DNA of 64,000 nucleotides from Oenanthe sinensis (lineage: Eukaryota > Streptophyta > Magnoliopsida > Apiales > Apiaceae): positions 25,294,860 to 25,358,859 of the forward strand of contig CM053796.1 of the NCBI GenBank assembly GCA_028671895.1. Direction: 5' to 3'. The notes beneath the pieces were generated by a model that worked only from the letters and a program-made list of their open reading frames with translations, was not told the DNA's origin and made no database searches. The first letter of the stretch is position 1. Each line of letters starts with the position of its first letter. The translations under genes and the position numbers were made by a program. Positions 55,865-64,000 of the stretch are shown in pieces.

Positions 55865-56824
55865 TATCACGTATATTTAATTATTTTATTTTATTATTTG
55901 TTTGGCCAAATTTTTTAATTTTATTAGTAATTTTTAATTTATTTTAAAGATAACTATGATTAATATTTAGAATTAGATAATTATTCATTAGTAGTTATCA
56001 TGGTTAGACGAAATGCTGTAATCTAGGACTCTGTTTAACAAATTTGGATAATAAACAAAGTCTCGCATTAACGTTGTTTATTAAAAAGGGAAACAAAAGA
56101 AAACTACGAGCGGAAGACAGAGAGTAAGAGATAGAGTTGCTTGTGTATCAATAGTAACTACATACATTGGAGAAGAAATCAGACTGGCTGATTCCTAATT
56201 TAATTCTGCAACATGTCTTAATTAATATATGCTATATAAAAATATATTATGTGGCCGATATGTGTGTTTGAAAAATTGTGTGTTTAAAAGCATGGTCCTT
56301 ATACTCTATTTAGAGTGGTATTAATTATGTAGTGTATTAATCCATGTAATTATTAGTTTCTTTCTTCTCAATGTATATTAAACGTAATTAAAGGTATGTG
56401 TTATTGTTGTTGTTAGCATAACTTTTCCTGCCTATTCCTAATTTCATAGAAAATGAATTGGTTTGTTAATTTATTAATTTGAATACTCTCTGTTGGTAAG
56501 ACACAATTCACTAAGTATTAAAAAAAAATGTTTTCTTGTTTTAAAATATATTTCTACTGCGCAATTGGCTCACTCATATTATCTCTAATCAGGGGTAAGC
56601 GGGGATTGAGATGAGTGCTACCCAGACTTTAGATTCGGTTTATTTGGATCATTATTAGTACTTGTTCCAGTCGATTTTAGACTTCTTAGTATTTTCGTTT
56701 CAGGTATCTAGACATTGAATTTTATTAGAATTATCAGTTATTTTCTTAATATAATTTAATAATTCTAGATTTGTTTTCGAGTATTCAGCTATTAGATAAT
56801 GGTCCAAAAAGTTGGGCTATTACA
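55860..56824 (+). repeat. 3' LTR of the chromovirus-like element
   Basis: 965 bp, TGTAATATCACG...GGGCTATTACA. Contains GCGGAAGACAGAGAGTAAGA and other sequence not in the left LTR, so the two LTRs may come from different subfamilies or have recombined. Confidence 0.75.
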
Positions 56825-59380
56825 TAAGCACTGGAGCAAACATTTCATAATAAAGCCAGATCGAAAGGAAATTTCGGAAGAGGTCGCGAAGGAAAGAGCC
56901 CGTTCATATGAAAACGTGATACATAATGTAATAATAACAAGGGTAGAGGAAGACAAGATTCGTAGCTCATAATAAATTTTGGTAAATCCAACTCTCATTG
57001 TAAAATTTGCAAGAAATCTGGGCATTTGATGAAATATTATTAGTTTAAATGCACCATATGTAAAAATCCTAGTCATTTCTAATTGAGATTATTTGTTGAG
57101 TAATAAAGAAAAGTGTGCATGAAATAGTGTTTCAAAAAATATTTTTAAGGAAAGTAAAACTGATGTATTATTTTATTCTAATGACAGTCCATCTGATAGA
57201 TCAAATATATAAATATGTAGTATTTGGATAGCGGCTGTAGTCACTATATCATACGAAAATGAAAGAATTACATAGAAATAGATGAGTAATTTTCATATCA
57301 TGTGGAGGTTAGAGATGAAAATTGTACAAAATTTGAAGGAAGAGACATTGTGCATGTCAATTCATAAGAAGGAAAAGGAAAAAAGAGATTTGTGATGTAT
57401 ACTATTCTCTTAATTTCACTCAAAATCTCTTGAGTGTTGAGCAAATGATGAGAAATGGACACAAATTTATTTTTGACGAGGATTGTTGTAAAATTTATAA
57501 AAAAATGTGGTATTAAGAATTAGTAGGAATAATATCTTGAATTACAAATGTTGTTGAAGTGAAGAAATAAGCTATTGGTGGGACCTTTCGTTGACACTTG
57601 AAATAGAAGCCCTCAAATTAAAAAGGACGATGAATTTTGTAGTAGAATATATGTGACGCCTTGGTCTCGGTTTAACCTCAGAAACTCGACATGGAGACCG
57701 CCAAACATACCAATCATACCAACATATATGCCTGTATAAACTTAAAGCCAATAATATAATACTCCCTCCGTCCCGTTGAGTTGTTATCATTTCAAAATGG
57801 CGTGTCTGACACACATTTTAAGATGAATTTTAAGGATAGTTTCATAATTTATTTTTGAAATTTTCCTTTTTTGTATAAAAATAGAACAATCCTATTTTTA
57901 TACAAAAAAAGAAATTTTTAAAAATAAGTTATGGAACTATCCTTAAAATCCACCTTAAAATGCGTGCCAGAAAGTGAAAAAAAAGTGATAACAATTGGGT
58001 GGGACGGAGGGAGTAATATTTTACAACACTATCTACTCTTTTATCAAAAATTACATAATACATCTTAAACTTCTAACGCTCCTTTCGACCAATCAAAATA
58101 TATTATACTAGAGTTTCACATGCCTTTCAAACAACTCTAACACTTTAGCTTATCGCATTCTTACCCTTTCCCGAATTTTCTTCTTCGAAATTCCTCCCCG
58201 TGGAAGTTAGTAACATAAAAGGAAGAGCTATAAAACTCAACAAGCATATACTCTAGTGTCCAACTAAGGTGTTATGCAACAAAGAGTTCGTCAGAAAAAT
58301 CATCAATACTTCATCAAAGTCATCAAGATATCATCATGATCAAGAATAAATATTTATAAAGTGATAAAAACCTAATTAAGTTGGGTATTACAATACATTT
58401 TTTGGGCTATCACAAACTAAAAGAGAAACCAGAATTTTTGAAGGATGAATATACATAAATATTCATCGTTTGACATGGAATCCAGAGGCAAATCGTGGTT
58501 TGACATGCTCCCTAACAAAATGGTGTCATAGAAAGGAAAATTAGAACAGTTGTAGAGATGGTGGGAACTATGTTGATATGAAAAAGGCTTTCAAATAATT
58601 TGTGGGTTGAAGCTATTAATGCTTTTCGTTTACATTCTCAATTTATCTCCTATGAGTCCCCAACAAAACACAATATGAAACACGGTATTAAAAAACGTTA
58701 AATGTGTGTCATTTGAAAGTTTTGGTTGTGTTGTATATTATATAATTATGGTAGGAAATAGAGACAAATTTGAAAAGAAATTAAGGAGGAAAAAATTATA
58801 TTAATTGGTTACGGTGATTAATCAAAAACATTCCCCTACATAATATTATAATCAATAAGTTTGTGTTTTCTAGAGCTATTATTTTTAACGAATTGTAATC
58901 ATGAAATTGGGAGACAGATGCAACACATAATTTTCTAGAAATTGATTTTATTAAGACTTCATCAACACAACAAACAACACTAAGAAATCAAGAAGGTGAA
59001 GGAACCAACTTCTAACCCCCAAGATGTGGAGGGATATTTAGAATTTTCACCAATAAATTCGATCTTTGGATGATATTTATAAAATTTGTAGTTCGACCTT
59101 ACTTTCTGTCAAGCCACCAAGTTATGAGGAAGCTTCAGAAGAAAAATCATTGAGAAAGGTAATGGATGAAGAGTTGGAATTGATAGAGAAAAATCACACC
59201 GGGGACTTGGTAGAACATTTCAAAAGAAAATATATAATTGTAGTTAAATAAGTGTACAAAATGAAATTTAATGCAGATGGCCTTATAAAAAAAATATAAA
59301 TTACGTCTTGATGCATAAAGTTATTCACAATAGTCACGGTAGATTTAATGAAAAATTCCCAAAGATTTAAATTCAATTCA
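56825..59380 (+). pseudogene. Decayed Ty1/copia polyprotein relic
   Basis: Plus-strand pieces in all frames: Gag end (FHNKARSKGNFGRGREGK), zinc knuckle CKICKKSGHLMKYY, protease YLDSGCSHYI (57220), SVEQMMRNGHKFIFDEDCCK, integrase end QNGVIERKIRTVVEM (about 58520), and the start of RT: PPSYEEASEEKSLRKVMDEE, then LELIEKNHTGDLVE. RT catalytic motifs and RNase H are absent. It is not SIRE-like; DEDCCKIY and the RT entry suggest another Copia lineage. Its left side abuts the chromovirus-like LTR, and a Stowaway MITE interrupts it at 57772-58013. Long dead. Confidence 0.85.
57772..58013. mobile_element. Stowaway-like MITE (~240 bp)
   Basis: Termini CTCCCTCCGTCCCGTTGAGT and GGTGGGACGGAGGGAG are inverted repeats, flanked by TA. 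An internal inverted repeat pairs CATTTTAAGATGAATTTTAA with its counterpart around 57945. Typical Tc1/mariner Stowaway. Confidence 0.92.
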
Positions 59381-60157
59381 TAGTAACTCTTAAATCTAGA
59401 GAGCTTTTTTTTACTTCACTTTAAAGCCTTCAAAGTATGTTTTAAGAAAAACCATTGTCAAGTTTGTTTCCTCAAAGCTAAAATTAGGCTAAAGTCTACA
59501 TCAAGTCCTAAAAAAAGGAAGAAATATTTAATTGAATATAAAAATTACGGGTTTTAAATATAAGAATGGTTAACTTGCTTAACTGAATTTGCTCAATAAA
59601 ACATAACGACATTTACTACTCTACTAAACCAAAATACCATCTCCTCCACCAACATTTAAACCCATTAAGGTTAAAAATAACCATATAAGGCGGCCTAACC
59701 CCATTAAGTGACCAAAAACACAAAATTAAACACTCTTTTCACAATCACCTGAGAATAATTGATTGATAAATTACCTACAATCGCAAACCAAACAATTGAG
59801 ACAAAAAATCCACAATGCGCAAAATTAACAATAACATTATAAGAATGAGATTTTTTAGAATTACCAAATAGATCAAAACTTTGTCCCACAGCAAGAACAA
59901 ACAAATTGAATGATAGAATCTCCAACTCTCACGATTATTTGTAGTTTGTCGATAAATGAACTAATAGTTAAAACAATTACTAAAGTTGTTGGATTTAGTT
60001 AAATTGAACAATTCAATAAATTTAGAATATTTAACTAAGCAACATATTGAATAGATGTTTATAAATTATTTAATATATTTGATGTATGTATTAATGTGGA
60101 AATAATACGGTGGCTCATTTTTTTCAAAAGAGATATTATAAGAGACTTCTTCTTAGG
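59381..60157. other. Non-coding, no gene seen
   Basis: AT-rich, with GGCGGCCTAACCCCATTAAG at 59690 as the only GC-richer stretch. No domain or repeat boundary recognised. Confidence 0.35.
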
Positions 60158-60843
60158 CTATGTTACTACGACAAGACACTTCTGGCGGTCATATCCGTGT
60201 CGACCGGACCCTACACGGGATACGACCCGAAATATCTGTCGGATTTATCAGTTGTAAATCAAACACTTTTTCTCTATCATTGGAAAAGAAATCATATAGG
60301 TCGCCGAAGATTAAATAAAGATGAAAAGACATTTGAAAGAGATGAACAAGCTTGAGGCATGAAGAAGATGTAGGGAGACAACATTCCAGTTGCAATATGT
60401 GCATTATTACTTGCATGATGTGTATTTAATGTATGTGGACATGCGTATTATGTTGTGTTTATATCAGTGTTACCACAGATTTGAAACATTGCACTATATA
60501 CTTATTTAATTTTAAAAATCAATTAATATGTTAAATTATTCACAAAGAATAACGTAAACTAATATAAACTAAATTAAAAATAATAAATTTTAATACCAAA
60601 AATTTTTAAAATTATTATTTTTAACACTTAGTTACTTTTTAAAATTATTCAAATAATAATAATAACATAAACTAACTAAAAAATAATTATTTTTTATATA
60701 TAAATTATCTAATTTAATTTTAAATATGTCGTGTTCCCGTATCCGTGTTCAAAATTTGAACGATGTCCCCGTGTCCTAAATTTTTAAGATTGACGAATCA
60801 CCTGTGTCGTATCCATCCGACACTCCATACCCCAACAACATAG
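60158..60843. mobile_element. Possible non-autonomous TIR element with CTATGTT ends
   Basis: Left end CTATGTTACTACGACAAGAC and right end ACCCCAACAACATAG are inverted in their outer bases. Both are followed inward by GTGTCG/CCGTGTC-rich words (TATCCGTGTCGACC and CGTGTCGT/GTATCCGTG). Plant genomes carry a repeat family with CTATGTTG...GTGTC termini. Inner match is poor and no duplication was checked. Confidence 0.35.
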
Positions 60844-61115
60844 CTCTCGAGAACTTGAAACTGACATTTTTCAATGTTGATTTAGACACATCTTTCAACC
60901 TGGTGGACTCCAATTCGAAGCTCTTTAATCTCCCTTCAGGTGCAACTACGTATCTGTTTTTAAACTATTTTAGTAATTAATAATAACTTATCAACATGGT
61001 CGGTCGCCATTTCAACAGCTTGAGTCAGCATGTAGTTTTTCGGAGTGTCACATACAGAATGCGTTTATAACTATATGAATGAAAGAAACTAAGGGATATT
61101 AAGGTTACTATTTAG
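60844..61115. other. Non-coding, possible gene-fragment remnant
   Basis: Contains ELET-like and LFNLPSGAT-like plus-strand words (60850-60950) but no sustained reading frame; not recognised. Confidence 0.25.
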
Positions 61116-61680
61116 TGATAATTATTGATACAGTATATATTTATATATATTTTAAATGATTTTTATTCCCATATTAGTTCTATTTTATACTCATTTGGGT
61201 ATTTATTTAATAGATTTTAATATTTAATGGTAGGAATCAAGGAATTCTAAATTAGAAAAGATTTGAGATTAATTAGAAGAAAATTTGTACTTAGTGGACT
61301 CCACGAGCAAGATTTATTGTTGGGCCTCATCTTGAGTTCTGCACATCAGAATTAAATGATTCAATAACCCATGCGAAGATAATGATATTTTCTATCATTC
61401 TAAAGTAGTCCAGATATCAAAGTCCAATTGGATCAGCCTAGAAACAGAATAAAAAAGATTTTAGAATTGTGTCTTAGGTTTGGTGGTGGATTTTCATGCT
61501 TTCCAACATATTTTCGTAATTGTTTACAACAAACTTTTTCTTGTTTAATAGTTATAGTTAAAACAATACAAACTCATTCTTTTGATCTTAACAAAAGAAA
61601 ATAAAAGTGAACCCTTAATCCCTAGCCTAGAACGATACCCTATTTATGAATGACACAAAAATGGTTTAAATTGGATCACA
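61116..61680 (+). repeat. 5' LTR of the Athila-like element at the right edge
   Basis: Starts TGATAATTATTGATACAG (or at the second TGATA, 61126) and ends GGATCACA next to the primer-binding site. The start is approximate because no partner LTR is available. Confidence 0.55.
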
Positions 61681-61687
61681 CCAATTT

Positions 61688-61708
61688 TTGGCGTCGTGCC
61701 GCCGGGGA
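61688..61708 (+). promoter_or_regulatory. Primer-binding site, Athila type
   Basis: TTGGCGTCGTGCCGCCGGGG is close to the tRNA-Asp type site of 9387-9404. Confidence 0.75.
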
Positions 61709-61833
61709 TTGAATTTTGCTTTTCTTTTTTCTTTTTTTATTTTTTTGTTCAAATTTTTTTTCTTGTTCATTTCCATCTTTTTTCCGCCTATTGCTTGTTG
61801 TGTTTCAGGTTTAGGTAATATTGAGTACTTGAC

Positions 61834-63665
61834 ATGGCAAGAATTCCAACACTTCATGATGATGTTGCGGTGTCGATTGCTAATATTTGGTATTCATGCA
61901 TGGTGTATCCTGATCCGGTTGATGGAAAGAGTAAGAGTTTTGAGCTTAAATAGAATCTTCTAATGAGATTACTAGTCTTTCATGATTTCCAACTGAAGAG
62001 CCACACCAACATCTCTCTAGATTTGTAATCATTGTTGAATGTATGGGACCCGATATAACTGATCCTTAAATTTTAAAGATGAACGTTTTTCCGTTTTCTT
62101 TGGATGGTGCAACTTTAGATTGGTTAGAAGATTTATCTACGGGATTCATAACTTCTTAGGAGAAGCTAGTAAAAGAGTTTTTGCAGAAGTTTTATCCAGC
62201 AACTAGAGTGATGAGCATGAGAAGTCAAATACAAGGAATTCAACAATATGCAACTAAGACGTATGCTGAGTATTATGCTAGATTTTAAAAGTTACAAAAG
62301 AGGTTCCCTCAACATGGTTTCACTAAGGAAAGTTTGTTGCACTTCTTCTACTATGGTTTAATTGAACTTGAGAAACGACTACTTGATTCTTCCGTTAGAG
62401 GTGCTTTTATGGATTTGAATCATGCTGCTGCTGAACAACTAATCACCAAAAGGGCTGCTAATGAACTATAATATGGGAGTCGTGGAAATTCAGAATCAAC
62501 TATTGGAGTTGGATCTGATCAAATGTTAGTGAATCTTGAGCAAAATATAGAGAGATTTAGTGCATTAATTTCAAATAGAAGAACACCTCACGCTCAGTTA
62601 TGTGGAATTTGTGCAGCTCCTAGCCATTCTGATAATTAATATCCACACTTGATTGTACCTTGTAATAAAAATGTCAATGCTACTAGGAATATGTATCAAG
62701 GAGAAAATCCGTTATTGGATTCATATAATCAAAGATTAAGTGGTCACCTTAACTTGAGATAAAGTGGTCACAATCTAATTGGGTTTCAACATCAAGGAAA
62801 TTCTACTTTTCCTGGTCTCCAACAGAAGGAACAAGTATTTCAAAATTCAGCTAATGAAAACAATATTGAAAAATTCTTAGTCATGTTAGCTTAAGGACAT
62901 TTGGAGATGCAGAATCAGTGTATTAAAGATTCTCAAGGCATCAAGGAGGTGCAAAAATAACTTAGGAATGTGGTTACGAAGATAAATCAAAATCATGAGT
63001 TTGCAAGAATTCATGAAACTACAAAACCACAACAAAAGTTTGAGCATTTGAATGTCATTACTACACATAACTCACTCGGTGATAGAAGTCTAAATTCACA
63101 AACTAATGACATACTTGATGTGCAAATTAAAGAATTTGATAGATTAAAAAGTGACATTGAAGAAGTGGCTGTAAAAATAACCAAAGAGAAGTCTTCAAAT
63201 ATTTTTTATATGTCTGGTACTAATAGTTACTTTGATTATGTTCCTTTCCCATCCAGGTTGGTGCAAAATAGAGTAAAGGAGATTGAAGATAAAGATCATA
63301 TGGATATAAAGATATGTTACTCTAAAAGTACAATGGGGGGTATTGTGCAACAAGATCCTACGGTTGTGAAGGAAGAGGTGAAAGATATAATTTCTCAAGA
63401 AGATGACAAGAACTTGCCAGAATTAGAGTCTATTGGAATGGAAAAAAGGTTTTTATCTCTTATAAGCGATGTTGAAACACCAATCTCTCCGTTCATTCTG
63501 AAATTTGATTGTGAAGACAATTCTACTCTTGAGAGGATACAACAAGCTGAGAATGAGTTGTTGATGTATCATATCTTGGAAGATGTACCTAAAGTGGAAC
63601 AGAAACCTTCATCGATTCATTTGAGATACCATATACCTTTCACTGACCGAATTGGTGACTTGTAA
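61834..63665 (+). pseudogene. Gag of the right-edge Athila-like element
   Basis: Starts MARIPTLHDDVAVSIANIWY with an early stop. After frame changes it shows EFLQKFYPATRVMSMRSQIQ, YAEYYARF, KLQKRFPQHGFTKESLLHFF and YGLIELEKRLLDSSVRGAFM, the retrotrans_gag core. A knuckle-like CGICAAPSHSDN (62604) follows, then an open 231-codon tail (62970-63665) with YVPFPSRLVQNRVKE. Protease is not reached: the frame ends FTDRIGDL with a stop. At least six stops precede the tail. Confidence 0.75.
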
Positions 63666-64000
63666 AAAGTTTAATATGCTCAATGTGAATTACTTCAATT
63701 TGGTGGATGCCATGCAAATTATGTGATTTATATGACATCTTTCATTTGCCAAGGATGGATGAAATTGTATTAAAATACCGCCTTGAAATTAAGGAGCATG
63801 TCCTCTAGAAAAAGATACTAAAGAAAAATACTTTTTGGGAGGTAACCGAAGCCTATTGTAGGGTTAGGTGTATATTATTATTATTATTATTATTAATATT
63901 ATTATTAAATAATATTGTATTATTAGAAATAGTCTTTTTTACTCCTACAAGGAGAGTTGATAATTTTTTTGTGAAGTGTTTCAGGGATAAAAAGAGGTTT
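63666..64000 (+). other. Non-coding 3' region with (ATT)n microsatellite
   Basis: After the gag stop the sequence includes the TTTGGGAGGTAACC phrase (63834) and an ATT/TTA microsatellite at 63873-63915. No gene. Confidence 0.6.

Larger units (their letters stand above)
53971..56824 (+). mobile_element. Chromovirus-like Ty3/gypsy element, nearly complete internal deletion
   Basis: Two related LTRs, 53971-~55615 and 55860-56824, start TATAATATCCCC/TGTAATATCACG followed by TATATTTAATTATTTTATTT. Between them only ~245 bp remain: a primer-binding site for initiator tRNA-Met, the Gag start, and the pol 3' end with its polypurine tract (TATAAGGAGGGTAGAA). The LTRs differ strongly in their middle parts (1.64 versus 0.97 kb). 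Flanks TAACC and TAAGC may be a diverged target duplication. The TGTAATATC start, tRNA-Met primer and TTCGAGGACGAAATTT end fit Tekay/Del-type chromoviruses. Confidence 0.8.
61116..64000 (+). mobile_element. Athila-like Ty3/gypsy element, 5' part, gag region only in window
   Basis: LTR (about 61116-61680), Athila-type primer-binding site, a broken Gag (61834-63665), then non-coding sequence with the phrase TTTTTGGGAGGTAACCGAAG, which in plant gypsy elements usually lies near the 3' end of pol. No protease, RT or integrase is seen between, so this copy probably lost pol. The window ends before any 3' LTR. Confidence 0.7.

Noticed and set aside
1..64000. CRISPR arrays, bacterial operons, rRNA or complete tRNA genes
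   Set aside because: Nothing of the kind is visible; the repeated-word clusters have irregular spacers and are inside plant retrotransposons.

Overview
The window is repeat-rich nuclear DNA of a flowering plant, most likely a eudicot. It is AT-rich, has plant-type introns, carries fragments of plant gene families (HD2-type histone deacetylase, S-domain receptor kinase, shugoshin), and is filled with plant LTR retrotransposons and MITEs. I see no complete host gene; almost every long ORF belongs to a retroelement. Species cannot be decided from the sequence.

Layout. 1-3300: fragments of three host genes: a G-type lectin receptor kinase with an in-frame internal deletion (225-870, minus), four exons of an HD2 histone deacetylase (954-1633, minus), and part of a shugoshin gene lying on the plus strand between two inverted ~145-bp repeats. 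3297-10388: a young Athila-like Ty3/gypsy element (977/978-bp LTRs, TSD TATAC) inserted in a shugoshin intron; it encodes only Gag-protease. Shugoshin exons 1-2 follow at 10424-11062 (minus). 11431-12033 and 21530-21862: two copies of the 3' end of an acidic-tailed gene, separated by a SIRE-type Copia element (13018-21350, here SIRE-C, TSD TAAAA). 21863-~23192: a lone SIRE-like LTR (SIRE-D). 24953-31079: an older Tat-like gypsy element with gag-pro remains. Its right LTR is interrupted by a SIRE Copia element (31080-44224, SIRE-A, minus strand), whose 5' LTR is in turn interrupted after 30 bp by another SIRE element on the plus strand (44225-~53280, SIRE-B). 53971-56824: an internally deleted chromovirus-like gypsy element. 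56825-59380: a decayed Copia relic with a Stowaway MITE. 61116-64000: the 5' part of another Athila-like element with a gag-like reading frame.

The most striking signal is shared by the SIRE-type elements. Each family carries its own short dispersed word, repeated ten to twenty times within a few hundred bases and separated by unrelated sequence: TGACAGTA in SIRE-B and the SIRE-C LTR, AACYRTCGA in SIRE-A, CGGTATGACTTTT in the lone LTR SIRE-D, TCAGAGTTTA in the SIRE-C interior. In the larger elements the clusters sit in the LTR and again between pol and the 3' accessory ORF (aORF); in SIRE-B the word also invades the Gag linker coding sequence on both strands. The position is conserved while the word changes, which suggests family-specific binding sites. 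Other notable signals are three tandem hairpins with paired compensatory changes downstream of SIRE-C pol, an in-frame TGA at the same place in two diverged aORFs, and a shugoshin gene whose broken exons rejoin in frame if one segment is flipped.

Boundaries come from reading the sequence by eye (TG...CA ends, target-site duplications, primer-binding sites, polypurine tracts). Family names rest on recognisable protein motifs, not on searches.
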